A stretch of DNA of 64,000 bases from Stutzerimonas stutzeri TS44 (GTDB lineage Bacteria > Pseudomonadota > Gammaproteobacteria > Pseudomonadales > Pseudomonadaceae), in assembly GCA_000263395.1 (NCBI GenBank), contig AJXE01000020.1, positions 1-64,000 of the forward strand, written 5' to 3'. This document shows positions 29,096 to 37,444 of the stretch, one piece after another. The position numbers and the translations under genes were made by a program. The stretch's first letter is position 1; each line of letters begins with the position of its first letter. The notes beneath the pieces are model-generated. The model had not been told where the DNA came from. It did no database searches and worked only from the letters and a program-made list of their open reading frames with translations.

Positions 29096-29307
29096 GCCGG
29101 TTTCCGGCACATCTCCGCCTCTTCGTTCACTGCCCGTGAGGGACATGCGCCTACGCGGCCATGTCCCTCGATTTTCCTTCCGTACCCAGCGCTGATTGGC
29201 CCAAGGCCATCAATCAGTGCTGCCTGACGCTTTTCTCACTTTCAACCCACCGGGGTCCAACTCCCGGTGGCGGGGATTGGCTCCATTATTCAATCTGGAG
29301 AAATCCC

Positions 29308-30042
29308 ATGTCCCAAAATCCCAATCCCTTTGTCCGCGGCTACTGGAATCTGAAAATCGTCCGCACGCTGTCCATCAGCTACGAGGACGGAAGCCCGCAT
29401 GTCTGGCGAACCATCCACGTGAGCCAACAGCACCTCTCCGATGAGGAACTGGTTTCTTCCCCCTGCATCGTCACCAGCGAGTTCGCGGTGGTCAGGAATG
29501 GCACTGAACCTGTCAGCGCCGAACTGATGGCCGAATGCAATGCTGTTGAAGGCGTCAGCGAAGGCGTAGTTGGTGCCGTGGTCTATGCCATTCATGGCGA
29601 CGACTTCGACGGCCGCCCGATCCACGTCGGTGACACCTATTCGGCCGAAGCCGCGCGAGACGTGGTGCAGCGGTTGAGTTTCGAGACCGGCTATTACAGC
29701 CGATGCTGGGAAATCAGCAGCGCGCACATCAGCCGGAAAACCGGCCAGTACCTCGCCAACCTGGCAGACCTCGCCACGCCGGAGGCCTTTCTGTTCATCG
29801 CCTTCCGGGTTCCGTACAGCCCGGCGATCGGCGTCAAGCTGATTTCCACGCCCTGGACGGACCAGAACCTGGAGCATGCCGAGGGCATCGGCGCGGAGCA
29901 GCTTCGACAAGAGCACCGGAACAAGGGCATGCCGGACGACCTGGCGAACATCCTTGAACTGGCTGGCCAGGCCGATGTGCGCATTCTCATCCTCGACGCT
30001 GATGCGCCCGCGCTACTGGGCTTGCCGCTGGCCGAGTCCTAG
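29308..30042 (+). CDS. uncharacterised ICE protein, possibly DUF5983-related
   Basis: A 244-residue soluble protein. The C-terminal segment DVRILILDADAPALLGLPL resembles the end of DUF5983 proteins of mobile elements; the rest has no motif I can name. The leader has two hairpins (29193-29218 and 29247-29270), and GGGATT (29273-29278) can pair with AATCCC directly before the ATG, across the ribosome site. Function unknown. Confidence 0.6.
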   Translation: MSQNPNPFVRGYWNLKIVRTLSISYEDGSPHVWRTIHVSQQHLSDEELVSSPCIVTSEFAVVRNGTEPVSAELMAECNAVEGVSEGVVGAVVYAIHGDDFDGRPIHVGDTYSAEAARDVVQRLSFETGYYSRCWEISSAHISRKTGQYLANLADLATPEAFLFIAFRVPYSPAIGVKLISTPWTDQNLEHAEGIGAEQLRQEHRNKGMPDDLANILELAGQADVRILILDADAPALLGLPLAES

Positions 30043-30139
30043 CAGTCGCGCCACGCACCATTCTTCCTCTTTGTTCTCCCCCATGTCAGCCCGTCTCCCA
30101 CCCGGAGCTGGGCTGATCCATTTTCATAGGAGCAACCTC

Positions 30140-30418
30140 ATGTTCCCCGACCTCATCTCGCATGCACCCGACTTCGAGCACCAGCTCGGAGCCTGCGTCA
30201 ACGCCATGAGCCAGGACGACGCCATCGGCCAGATCCTGGTATTCGAGCGCACGAGAGGCATGCTACACATGCGCCATATCGCCAGCGCCGACCTGGTGGA
30301 CAGCGACATTGACGACTACGAAATGGTCGTCTTCGACGGTGGCAACACCAGCGGCGACACGTGGAAGCACGTGTTCTTTCCACGTCAGCGCGAACACTAT
30401 TTCGTGTACGAAGCCTGA
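30140..30418 (+). CDS. small acidic ICE protein
   Basis: A 92-residue acidic protein of unknown function, with aspartate-rich stretch SADLVDSDIDDYEMVVFDGG and an aromatic C-terminus. Strong acidity and small size are common among anti-defence and DNA-mimic proteins, but nothing here proves that. It is followed by a terminator with a TTCG loop. Confidence 0.6.
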   Translation: MFPDLISHAPDFEHQLGACVNAMSQDDAIGQILVFERTRGMLHMRHIASADLVDSDIDDYEMVVFDGGNTSGDTWKHVFFPRQREHYFVYEA

Positions 30419-30425
30419 TCCATCC

Positions 30426-30450
30426 AGCCCCTTTCGAGGGGCTTTTTCTT
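30426..30450 (+). terminator. intrinsic terminator
   Basis: AGCCCCT and AGGGGCT close a TTCG tetraloop, followed by TTTTCTT. Confidence 0.85.
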
Positions 30451-30536
30451 GCCCGCAGCGCAGGAAACCGGGTGCGGCGCGGTGCCGTTTCATGCGGGTG
30501 AGCCGCCCATTCCGAGGCCATCCTTGCCCCATGTTC

Positions 30537-30634
30537 GTCGGCGTTGCCGACACATGCCCAGACAGCCGAGACCTTTAAGGCTGCAAGTGCGGGAAACCGT
30601 GCCGGTCTTTTTTCTTATCGGACGTTCCGCGTCC
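30537..30634 (+). ncRNA. radC-motif-like leader RNA, divergent copy D
   Basis: Stem 1 GTCGGC/GCCGAC, conserved ACATGCCCAG, stem 2 ACAGCC/GGCTG and stem 3 TGCGG/CCGTG (GAAA loop) are kept, and GGACG/CGTCC (30620-30634) may replace stem 4. The GCATC-GATGC pseudoknot pair is not seen. It lies 70 nt before the 30705 start. Confidence 0.55.
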
Positions 30635-30704
30635 ATCCACGCCACCCACAAGGGATCTCTCCCTTGCGGGCGGGAATCCCTTGTCCTTCCTCAAGGAGAT
30701 TCCC

Positions 30705-31517
30705 ATGGACCGTTCCCTCATCAAATCCATGATGCCTTCGCTTGTCGCAGGCCATGTGCCCCGCAACGTGCGGTCGTTCAAGTACCGCGTGTTCGATGAT
30801 CAGCCGCAGTCCTCGACGCTGGGCTTCGCCATCGATCCCCAGCCCTTCGACGGCAAGGTGGTCGCGGCGACTGACGATGCCATCGTCGTCAAGCTCAAGC
30901 CATCCGAGTTCGCCGTGCTCGATCCCAACCTTGTGACCTCTGTTCCCAGCGAAGGCGCCAAGGTGCGTGTCCAACCCTACGCACGGCGCCGTTTCGACGG
31001 CCTGCGCGCGGACACCCCGGAAGAGCGCACGGAGATGACGTCCGACGGCATTCCCTACACCGTCAAGACGCACATCCTTGGCTCCGCGCCCGCCAAGCTG
31101 CCCATCCCCAAGCCGCAGTGCATGGAACTGGGCCAGCTCATCGAACAACTGGAGGAAATGCCGGCGCCCGATGGCTTCCGGCGGATCACCCACATGCTGG
31201 TCGATGCAGGTGCACGGGATTTCACCTGGGTCGATCCCAAGCCATCCAAGATCATCGAGACGCCTCCGGCGATCAGCTTCACGACCTCGACCGCGAAGTT
31301 CAAGGGTCGCGTCACGGTGCTGTACGACCGCGGCGGCGACGCCTACGTGGTGGAACTTCACCGCGATGGCGAATTGGTCGATCGGTACGACGAGGTGTAT
31401 TTCGACATGCTTGGCGCAGTGTTGGAGCGGCTCATCGACGATGGTCGCTGGCGCCTGATCGACGTGAGCGTGATCGACACCAAGGCTCCCCGGCAGCGCC
31501 AAGCGGTGCCGGCATGA
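30705..31517 (+). CDS. uncharacterised ICE protein
   Basis: A 270-residue soluble protein with no family I can name. The N-terminal half looks beta-rich (GKVVAATDDAIVVKLKPSEFAVLD); the C-terminal half has DRGGDAYVVELHRDGELVDRYDEVYFD. Just before the ATG, GATTCCC (30698-30704) can pair with GGGAATC (30672-30678), and the alternative upstream stem 30649-30656/30676-30683 overlaps it, suggesting a translational switch. Confidence 0.65.
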   Translation: MDRSLIKSMMPSLVAGHVPRNVRSFKYRVFDDQPQSSTLGFAIDPQPFDGKVVAATDDAIVVKLKPSEFAVLDPNLVTSVPSEGAKVRVQPYARRRFDGLRADTPEERTEMTSDGIPYTVKTHILGSAPAKLPIPKPQCMELGQLIEQLEEMPAPDGFRRITHMLVDAGARDFTWVDPKPSKIIETPPAISFTTSTAKFKGRVTVLYDRGGDAYVVELHRDGELVDRYDEVYFDMLGAVLERLIDDGRWRLIDVSVIDTKAPRQRQAVPA

Positions 31518-31601
31518 CGCCTCGAAACGAAGCCAGGCAACTCCACGGCTGACCCAAGGTTCCCGCCACGGCGGTTCAGTCCATCCGGCCAAGTGCCGCA
31601 C

Positions 31602-31635
31602 AGGCTCTCCATCCATTCGGTGGAGAGCCTTTTCT
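31602..31635 (+). terminator. intrinsic terminator
   Basis: AGGCTCTCC and GGAGAGCCT form a perfect 9-bp stem followed by TTTTCT, only 25 nt before the next start codon, so it may act as a leader hairpin too. Confidence 0.75.
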
Positions 31636-31660
31636 CTAATCCGTACAGGAGATTTCAACC

Positions 31661-32014
31661 ATGTCACTGCGATTCAAGGGCGCCGACCTACGCCCTGTGT
31701 TGACCGAAGCGATCGCCAACCAGTGCCGAGCCGTCCTCGTCAAGGACCAAGGCGTGTACATCCTCGCCGAGCGCGGGGAACGCCGCCCGGACGGACGCCA
31801 GAAGTTGCTGGCCTATGCAGTCGGCTGCGACCCGGATACCGATCCGTTCGATGACTGGTGGTTCCTCGCCCAACGCGAGCTGGGCGGCGACGACTTCGCC
31901 GAGTACTTCGACCCGAAGGACGGCGTATTCACCCGCATCTTGCACACAGCGGACGATCTGATGCTGTCGGCCACCGCCACCCACTTGTCGTTGGAGGTCG
32001 TGCCTCCCGTGTAA
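31661..32014 (+). CDS. DUF3085-family protein
   Basis: A 117-residue protein recognised as DUF3085, common on conjugative elements and of unknown function. The family blocks LRFKGADLRPVL, VLVKDQGVYILAERGER and AVGCDPDTDPFDDWW are all present. It is soluble and acidic. AGGAG precedes the ATG. A strong terminator follows. Confidence 0.75.
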   Translation: MSLRFKGADLRPVLTEAIANQCRAVLVKDQGVYILAERGERRPDGRQKLLAYAVGCDPDTDPFDDWWFLAQRELGGDDFAEYFDPKDGVFTRILHTADDLMLSATATHLSLEVVPPV

Positions 32015-32035
32015 AGCAGCAGCACGTCCTGCTCA

Positions 32036-32063
32036 GCCCCCGGTTCCCCGGGGGCATTCTTTC
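32036..32063 (+). terminator. intrinsic terminator
   Basis: GCCCCCGG and CCGGGGGC close a TTCC loop, followed by ATTCTTTCC. Confidence 0.75.
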
Positions 32064-32160
32064 CTCCGCACCGCGGCTATGTCCCCGCGTGCGCGCTCGT
32101 CTCCGGCCGCCAAGGCCTGCCTCGCCGGTCAGCCCGCCGGCATGCCACTGGAGACGACGC

Positions 32161-33003
32161 ATGCACGACCCGTTCAAGATCACCCAGCCCACCTGCATCA
32201 GCTTCAGCGGCGGGCGCACGAGCGCCTACATGCTCTGGCGCGTGCTGCAGACCAATGGCGGCCTGCCTGCCGATACCGTGGTCTGCTTCGCCAACACGGG
32301 CAAGGAAGTCGAAGCGACCTTGCGCTTTGTGCGCGATTGCGCCGAGCACTGGCAGGTGCCGATCCGCTGGCTCGAATACGTGCCCATGGAACCGGGCTTC
32401 GCTCTGATCGACTTCGATCGGGCCAGCCGCCAGGGCGAGCCGTTCGAGGCGCTGATCCGCAAACGCCAGTACCTGCCCAATCCCGTTGCGCGGGGCTGCA
32501 CGACCAGCCTGAAGATTCGCCCGATGCACCGCTTCCTGCGGCATCTGGGATGGACGGACTGGGACCAGATGATCGGCATCCGCGCCGATGAGCATCGACG
32601 CGTCTCCAAGATTCGTGCGCGTGGCCACTCCACCGAATCGACCCACGAGACCATGTGCATGCCGCTGGCGGATGCCGGCGTCACAGTGCGCGACGTGAGC
32701 GCGTTCTGGCAGGCACAGCCGTTCGACCTCGACCTGCTGACGGTGAACGGACGCACGCTCGAAGGCAACTGCGACCTGTGTTTCCTCAAGCCGCGTGGGC
32801 AGCGCCTGGCCCTTATCAAGGCCCGGCCCGAGGCCGCCGTGTGGTGGATTCGCATGGAATCCCTGAACCTGGCGAGCAAGCCCAGCGGCGCCCGGTTCCG
32901 CGCCGATGGCCCCAGCTATGCCGATCTGGCGCGCTTCGCTGCCGACCAAGGCGATCTGTTCGATGGCGCCGAGGAAGCCATTGCCTGCTTCTGCGGCGAC
33001 TGA
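32161..33003 (+). CDS. PP-loop (PAPS reductase-like) ATP pyrophosphatase family protein
   Basis: A 280-residue protein of the adenine-nucleotide alpha-hydrolase superfamily. The PP-loop SFSGGRTSAY (residues 14-23) differs from the common SGGKDS in having Arg-Thr. Cysteines in ARGCTTSLK, NCDLCFLK and IACFCGD could bind a metal or iron-sulfur cluster. Relatives include PAPS reductase and DndC, which activate substrates by adenylation; here the substrate is unknown, and a role in nucleic-acid or sulfur modification is only inferred. It overlaps the next gene start (TGATG). Confidence 0.75.
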   Translation: MHDPFKITQPTCISFSGGRTSAYMLWRVLQTNGGLPADTVVCFANTGKEVEATLRFVRDCAEHWQVPIRWLEYVPMEPGFALIDFDRASRQGEPFEALIRKRQYLPNPVARGCTTSLKIRPMHRFLRHLGWTDWDQMIGIRADEHRRVSKIRARGHSTESTHETMCMPLADAGVTVRDVSAFWQAQPFDLDLLTVNGRTLEGNCDLCFLKPRGQRLALIKARPEAAVWWIRMESLNLASKPSGARFRADGPSYADLARFAADQGDLFDGAEEAIACFCGD

Positions 33004-33518
33004 TGCGCATGGACAGGCCATTGATCGCGCCACGGCTGCAACTCCTGCCCGTGTCGCTACGGGTCGCTAATGGCTTTGTGCAGGGCCACCACCGCCACCA
33101 CCGCCCAGTCCAAGGGGCGAAGTTCGCCCTGGCCGTTGTCCCGCGCGGCAGCGATTGCATCTGCGGCGTGGCCATCGTCGGTCGCCCGGTCGCGCGGCAC
33201 TTGGACGACGGCTGGACCCTCGAAGTAACGAGGCTATGTACCGACGGTGCGCCGAACGCCTGCAGCAAGCTCTATGGCGCCGCTTGGAAGGCGGCCAAGG
33301 CCCTCGGCTACACGCGGCTGATCACCTATACCTTGCCCGAGGAAGGTGGTGCCAGCCTGCGCGCCGCCGGCTGGCAGTTGGTCGGCACGCGCGGCGACGG
33401 CGCTTGGAGCCGTCCCAGCCGTCCCCGCGCCGACACCCCCGACCACCTGCGCGGCCCCAAGTGCCTGTGGCAGGCATCGGGCGGCGTGGACAAAGGGAAA
33501 CGTCCGGGTGCCGATTGA
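33003..33518 (+). CDS. XF1762-family (GNAT-like) protein
   Basis: A 171-residue protein recognised as XF1762 family, probably an N-acetyltransferase fold. Characteristic parts are VQGHHRHHRPVQGAKFALAV, GVAIVGRPVARHLDDG, TRLCTDGAPNACSKLYGAAW and LGYTRLITYTL. The start overlaps the stop of the PP-loop gene, so the two are translationally coupled and probably act together. The substrate is unknown. Confidence 0.75.
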   Translation: MRMDRPLIAPRLQLLPVSLRVANGFVQGHHRHHRPVQGAKFALAVVPRGSDCICGVAIVGRPVARHLDDGWTLEVTRLCTDGAPNACSKLYGAAWKAAKALGYTRLITYTLPEEGGASLRAAGWQLVGTRGDGAWSRPSRPRADTPDHLRGPKCLWQASGGVDKGKRPGAD

Positions 33519-33562
33519 TTGCTGTCGCGCGCGCGAAGCCCGGCCATGCTGACCCCATGCCT

Positions 33563-33690
33563 GCTGACGTTGTCAGCGACATGCCAGGCAACCATCGGTC
33601 ATCGAGGTTGCGGCGCAGTTCCCACTGCGTGACCGAGCCAGCTCGCACCGCATCCGTCCGCGAGCGGCCACCAGTGATGGTGGCGGATGC
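33563..33690 (+). ncRNA. radC-motif-like structured leader RNA, copy C
   Basis: Stem 1 GCTGAC/GTCAGC (33563-33577), ACATGCCAG, stem 2 GCAACC/GGTTGC, stem 3 GCAGT/ACTGC, stem 4 CTCGC/GCGAG with GCATC in the loop, stem 5 CCACCA/TGGTGG (GTGA loop), and 3' GGATGC (33685-33690) complementary to that loop. It stands 89 nt before the STY4534 gene. Confidence 0.8.
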
Positions 33691-33779
33691 TTTCGCCTTT
33701 TCAACCCACCGCGGGGTTACGCACCTTCCCCGCATGCGTGGGCCTGGTGTGTCTCCGCTTCTTCCAATGGAGATTCACC

Positions 33780-34697
33780 ATGAACACCACTTCCAACGAG
33801 AAATCATATTTCGACCTTCACACCTCGGGCATCGGCTACATCCAACGTGCCCGTGAAGTGCCTGTCCGGGGCGGCCGCCGTGCGCAGCCCTTCTTGGCAT
33901 GCACCATCGCCGCACTGGTCGGTTCCGCCAAGGACCCCAGTTACCGCTACTTCGACGTCAAGGTCTCGGGTGCCGAGGCCAAGAAACTGGTCCAGCGCTA
34001 CATCGGCGTTGACGATCCCAAGCAGCGCCCGCTGGTGCGCTTTCGCCTCGGCGACCTGTGGGGCGATGCGTACATCCGCGACAAGGGTGAGCACAAGGGC
34101 CAGGCCGCCGCGTCCCTCAAGGCGCGACTGCTCAAGGCCGAGCCGCTCGACCGGGCCGAACTGGCTTCGATCAAGCAGCACGAGCTGATCACCCGCGGCA
34201 TCGGCTACCTCAGCCGTCCGAAGGACGTCACCCGCAAGGATGGCGATCCGTTCCTGTCGTGCAGCGTCGCGGCGCTGGCCGGGCCTGTCGGTGAACCGGA
34301 ATATCGGTACTTCGACACCATCGTCGCTACCCCTGAAGCCGAGCACCTGGTTCGCCGGTGCGTGCAGGCCATCGAAGGGGACCGCAAGGTGCTGATCGCC
34401 TTCCGTCTGAACGACATGAAGATCGATCCGTACATCCGCACCAAAGGCGAGCGCGCCGGGGAACCGGGAGCGAGCCTTGAATCGACGCTGGTCCACATCG
34501 GTCTCATCAAGATCGACGGCACCCAGGTCTATCCGACGAGCCAGGCGCAAGCCGAGGCGCCGCAGGCCGAGGACGCACCCGCGCCCGAAGCCGAGGTTGC
34601 CGCCGAAATCGCTGCCGACCAATCTGCCGAACCCGCCGAGCGCGAGCCGGAAGGTGAAGCCGAGGAGCAGGAGCCGGAACTGGCTGCTTCGTTCTGA
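33780..34697 (+). CDS. STY4534-family (DUF3577) ICE replication protein, duplicated domain
   Basis: A 305-residue protein of the DUF3577/STY4534 family, thought to act in ICE replication. The usual domain is present twice: residues about 17-125 and 137-245 both start GIGY, contain a PFL(A/S)C segment and a (Y)RYFD motif, and end with (D/I)-x-YIR-x-KGE plus a SL stretch. An acidic tail (EAPQAEDAPAPEAE onward) closes the protein. A stem (33746-33756 with 33769-33779) can mask the ribosome site. Confidence 0.8.
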   Translation: MNTTSNEKSYFDLHTSGIGYIQRAREVPVRGGRRAQPFLACTIAALVGSAKDPSYRYFDVKVSGAEAKKLVQRYIGVDDPKQRPLVRFRLGDLWGDAYIRDKGEHKGQAAASLKARLLKAEPLDRAELASIKQHELITRGIGYLSRPKDVTRKDGDPFLSCSVAALAGPVGEPEYRYFDTIVATPEAEHLVRRCVQAIEGDRKVLIAFRLNDMKIDPYIRTKGERAGEPGASLESTLVHIGLIKIDGTQVYPTSQAQAEAPQAEDAPAPEAEVAAEIAADQSAEPAEREPEGEAEEQEPELAASF

Positions 34698-34705
34698 TCC
34701 GGCAT

Positions 34706-34731
34706 GGCCCCTCACGGGGCCTTGCCTTTTT
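34706..34731 (+). terminator. terminator-like hairpin
   Basis: GGCCCC and GGGGCC close a TCAC loop, followed by TTGCCTTTTT, 24 nt before the next start codon. Confidence 0.65.
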
Positions 34732-34754
34732 CCTATTTCCCAAGGAGAACCATC

Positions 34755-35444
34755 ATGGCAGCCACATCGGCACCTACGAGATCAGTCCTGCCCATCGTCG
34801 TCCCGGGCCAGCTCACGTTGCGGACCATCCGCGGCAAGAACGGCCCGTTCACGGTCGGTCGTCTGACCACCCCCATCGGCGAGTTCGCCGTCAAGGACGC
34901 GGAGCTGGAGCAGTACCCCGAAGGCAAGTACGACGGGGAATTCGTCATTCGCTATATCTTCGCCAAGTCCTATCCGGTCGCGGGCGGCGCGCGGTTTGAA
35001 GTTCGCGCCAACCTCGACGGTATGACGCTCAACGGCATCGACAAACTGAGCCGTGACGAGGCCCGCAGCTTCGCCACCCAGGAGGTCGATCCCCTTGACG
35101 AAGAGCAAGGGACGCAGCCTGCGGCAACGCCGGCCAAACCTGCCAAAACATCCAGGCCCGCCAAGCCCGCACCCGTGCTGGCGTCCGCGGACCCGCTGGT
35201 CGATACCACGCCCTTCGGTGTGGATGCGCCGACACCCGCTGCGGCTGCTGCCCCCGGCAGCACCGAAGATGGCGACGCTGCACTGTTCGGCCTGCTGTGG
35301 CCGCTGGGAGAATCCGTAAAGCTGGATTCGACCATCGACCGCCGCACCCTGCGCGCGCAGATCGTTCGCCTGGGCGAACTTGGCTACGCGCTGGACTTCA
35401 AGACCCAGGAGTGGAGCCGCCAGGCCGAACTGCAACCTGCGTGA
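34755..35444 (+). CDS. DUF3275-family ICE protein
   Basis: A 229-residue protein recognised as DUF3275. The N-terminal domain (LTLRTIRGKNGPFTVGRLTTPIGEFAVKD, GKYDGEFVIRYIFAKSY) has the single-strand-binding-like beta pattern typical of the family. A proline/alanine linker (about 118-165) leads to a short C-terminal domain (DRRTLRAQIVRLGELGYALDF). Function unknown; often encoded next to STY4534. Confidence 0.75.
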   Translation: MAATSAPTRSVLPIVVPGQLTLRTIRGKNGPFTVGRLTTPIGEFAVKDAELEQYPEGKYDGEFVIRYIFAKSYPVAGGARFEVRANLDGMTLNGIDKLSRDEARSFATQEVDPLDEEQGTQPAATPAKPAKTSRPAKPAPVLASADPLVDTTPFGVDAPTPAAAAAPGSTEDGDAALFGLLWPLGESVKLDSTIDRRTLRAQIVRLGELGYALDFKTQEWSRQAELQPA

Positions 35445-35481
35445 TCGCAGACGCCGCATCCGCGGTGTTCTTCATCCACCC

Positions 35482-35517
35482 GCCGGGGTTCTTTCCCCAT
35501 GCGGGGGAGACCCCGGC
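35482..35517 (+). promoter_or_regulatory. leader hairpin overlapping a ribosome-site-masking stem
   Basis: GCCGGGGT (35482-35489) pairs with ACCCCGGC (35510-35517). Alternatively GGAGACC (35506-35512) can pair with GGTCTCC (35530-35536), covering the GGAGG at 35527-35531. The two stems share bases 35510-35512 and exclude each other. Confidence 0.55.
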
Positions 35518-35539
35518 CTTTTCTTTGGAGGTCTCCATC

Positions 35540-35872
35540 ATGTCCAACATCGCTTCAGATACCCACCGTTCCGCACTGGATGAAACCGCGTGGCGGGCTG
35601 TCTGCGAGACGGCTGCCAAGCAAGCCATCCATGGCTGCGGACAGTCTCACGACTGGTACGTGGAACGGTTCAGTTCAGAAGTTGACGCGCAAGTACATCG
35701 GTTACCCGAGCATCAGCAGGCATATGCCCTGCAGATAGCAGAGGAATACGGGGACTACGCAACACCCGCCGAAAGGCAGGAGACTCAGGACTGGAATGCC
35801 GAAAACGGCATTTGCATGCACGGCATCGATCGGGATTGCTGCCCGGCCGGTTGCGGTGATCTTGAGTACTGA
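35540..35872 (+). CDS. uncharacterised cysteine-rich ICE protein
   Basis: A 110-residue acidic protein of unknown function. The C-terminus is cysteine-rich (CMHGIDRDCCPAGCGD), which may bind a metal. The ribosome site GGAGG can be buried by the stem described for this leader. No family recognised. Confidence 0.6.
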   Translation: MSNIASDTHRSALDETAWRAVCETAAKQAIHGCGQSHDWYVERFSSEVDAQVHRLPEHQQAYALQIAEEYGDYATPAERQETQDWNAENGICMHGIDRDCCPAGCGDLEY

Positions 35873-35935
35873 CACGCGACTTCATCGCTGCTAACGCGGC
35901 ATTCCATCACCCGCTGGGGGTTCTCCCCCGCGGGG

Positions 35936-35965
35936 AGGCCTCCGGCTCCACTTTTCAGGAGGCCT
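35936..35965 (+). promoter_or_regulatory. ribosome-site-sequestering stem
   Basis: AGGCCTCC (35936-35943) is a perfect complement of GGAGGCCT (35958-35965), which contains the ribosome binding site for the gene at 35969. A GGGGG/CCCCC hairpin (35916-35929) lies just upstream. Confidence 0.6.
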
Positions 35966-35968
35966 TTC

Positions 35969-36376
35969 ATGGGCTGGTATTTCTCCCCCCAATCGCGATC
36001 TGAACTGATCGCGGAACTGATCGCACCGCAAGAGACCGAGCGCGCCAGCGTCAAGGTCATCGCCCACGTGCTGCGTGGCAACGTCCTCTGGTCCGTCGCG
36101 GAAGTGACGGCCAAGGTCGAAGGCGTGCATCGTGATCTCGCACCGGGTCAATCCCTGCGCTACATCCGCTGCGATCTGCTTGAACGCGGCGGAAGCCAGT
36201 GGGGTTACAAGCCACTGGAAGAGTCCATGCACCCGTACTACTACTCGTGCCCGCTGTCCTATCTGGATCTCGCACCGGAGCAGTCCGCCGAATGGCGTGC
36301 AGGCGTTCGCGCCCACCACGCGCGGCGGCGCACACCGACGGCTTCCACGGCACCCGCCGCAGCGCTGTTGGTCTGA
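35969..36376 (+). CDS. uncharacterised ICE protein, possibly DUF6927
   Basis: A 135-residue soluble protein. The N-terminus MGWYFSPQSRSELIAELI is reminiscent of DUF6927 proteins of conjugative elements; the middle RCDLLERGGSQWGYKPLEES and SCPLSYLDLAP complete the pattern. Function unknown. It is followed 16 nt later by another small gene and probably shares its transcript. Confidence 0.6.
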   Translation: MGWYFSPQSRSELIAELIAPQETERASVKVIAHVLRGNVLWSVAEVTAKVEGVHRDLAPGQSLRYIRCDLLERGGSQWGYKPLEESMHPYYYSCPLSYLDLAPEQSAEWRAGVRAHHARRRTPTASTAPAAALLV

Positions 36377-36392
36377 GCCAGGAGGAACCGAC

Positions 36393-36653
36393 ATGGACCC
36401 GATCCTGGCTGCGCTCCCGCCCGCGTTGTTGAAGCTCGTCGAAGGGAGTCTGTCCAACGACGAAGTTTCTTCCGACGAGGAAATGCTGGCGTACTTCATC
36501 AGCGACGGCCTCACCGAGGATCAGGCGCGGCGGGCACTGACCTACCGCGACCAGTACCTCAACAACATCTACCTGGACGGCTTCACGCCGATTACCGCGG
36601 TGGACGAGGCACTTCACTTCAACCCGCACACCCGGCAGTTCGAGCCGGACTGA
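36393..36653 (+). CDS. small acidic uncharacterised ICE protein
   Basis: An 86-residue acidic protein with the stretch SLSNDEVSSDEEMLAYFISD and no recognised domain. AGGAGG precedes the ATG at a good distance. It lies in the run of short genes of the cargo region. Confidence 0.6.
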   Translation: MDPILAALPPALLKLVEGSLSNDEVSSDEEMLAYFISDGLTEDQARRALTYRDQYLNNIYLDGFTPITAVDEALHFNPHTRQFEPD

Positions 36654-36729
36654 GCGGTTTTCTTCCACCCCTTGGGGCAGTACTTGCCCCAGCGGGCGGT
36701 GCTGTTCCCGTTCATCCGAGGACACCACC

Positions 36730-37380
36730 ATGCCCGCAGACACTTCTTCCACCACGCTTTACCGCATCGACGAATGCCCCGACGTGATGGCCGACGCTTG
36801 CGTCGGCGATGACCAAGGCAACCTCGTCTTCCTCTCGATCTGGGCGCGGGACACCGCCGTCCAGCAGTTCCTCGCTCGCCTGACCCTCGGGCGCGACGAG
36901 CAGGGACTGGACCAGTTCCACGTCATCACCGACCAGGGCGGCAGCGTCCCGGTGTTCATCGGCAACGTCGATCGTCTGGAAAAGCGCATGACTCGCGCCT
37001 ACCGACGAACGCTGTTCGGATCGCTCTCCAACGTGTGGCTGTTCGATCGTCGCTGCGTGAAGCCCGACAAGGCCGACGCCAGCGCGCTCGCACTGCTGCC
37101 ACGCGGCAACGCCCACCGGCTTGACCGCATGTGGACGCTGGTGCGGGACACCTGCCCGTTGCCGCTGCTCGATCACTGGCGCGAGACCGTGCTGGAACTG
37201 CTGCAAACCCGCGAGATGCTGGCCCGCCTTCCGTTCGCCCTCGGGCCACTGGAAGGTCATCGGCTCGCCATCGACGTGCCGGCGCTGACCCTGGCGCTGG
37301 GCTCCTTGATCCGCAGTGACGTACTCACCGCCTATCCCTATCCGGCCAAGATTTGGACGCCGGAAGCGGTAGCGGCTTGA
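36730..37380 (+). CDS. uncharacterised ICE protein
   Basis: A 216-residue soluble protein I do not recognise. It contains GNVDRLEKRMTRAYRRTLFG and LDRMWTLVRDTCPLPLLDHW, features of a conserved hypothetical protein of this ICE class. No catalytic motif is evident. A hairpin (36673-36691) lies in its leader and a perfect 12-bp hairpin follows it. Confidence 0.65.
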   Translation: MPADTSSTTLYRIDECPDVMADACVGDDQGNLVFLSIWARDTAVQQFLARLTLGRDEQGLDQFHVITDQGGSVPVFIGNVDRLEKRMTRAYRRTLFGSLSNVWLFDRRCVKPDKADASALALLPRGNAHRLDRMWTLVRDTCPLPLLDHWRETVLELLQTREMLARLPFALGPLEGHRLAIDVPALTLALGSLIRSDVLTAYPYPAKIWTPEAVAA

Positions 37381-37387
37381 CCCACCC

Positions 37388-37420
37388 GCGGAAGCACGCC
37401 TCGGCGTGCTTCCGCCTTTC
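37388..37420 (+). terminator. terminator-like perfect hairpin
   Basis: GCGGAAGCACGC and GCGTGCTTCCGC form a 12-bp perfect stem with a CTCG loop, followed by CTTTC. Confidence 0.7.
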
Positions 37421-37444
37421 ATCCCCGCCAACCAGGAGACTTCC

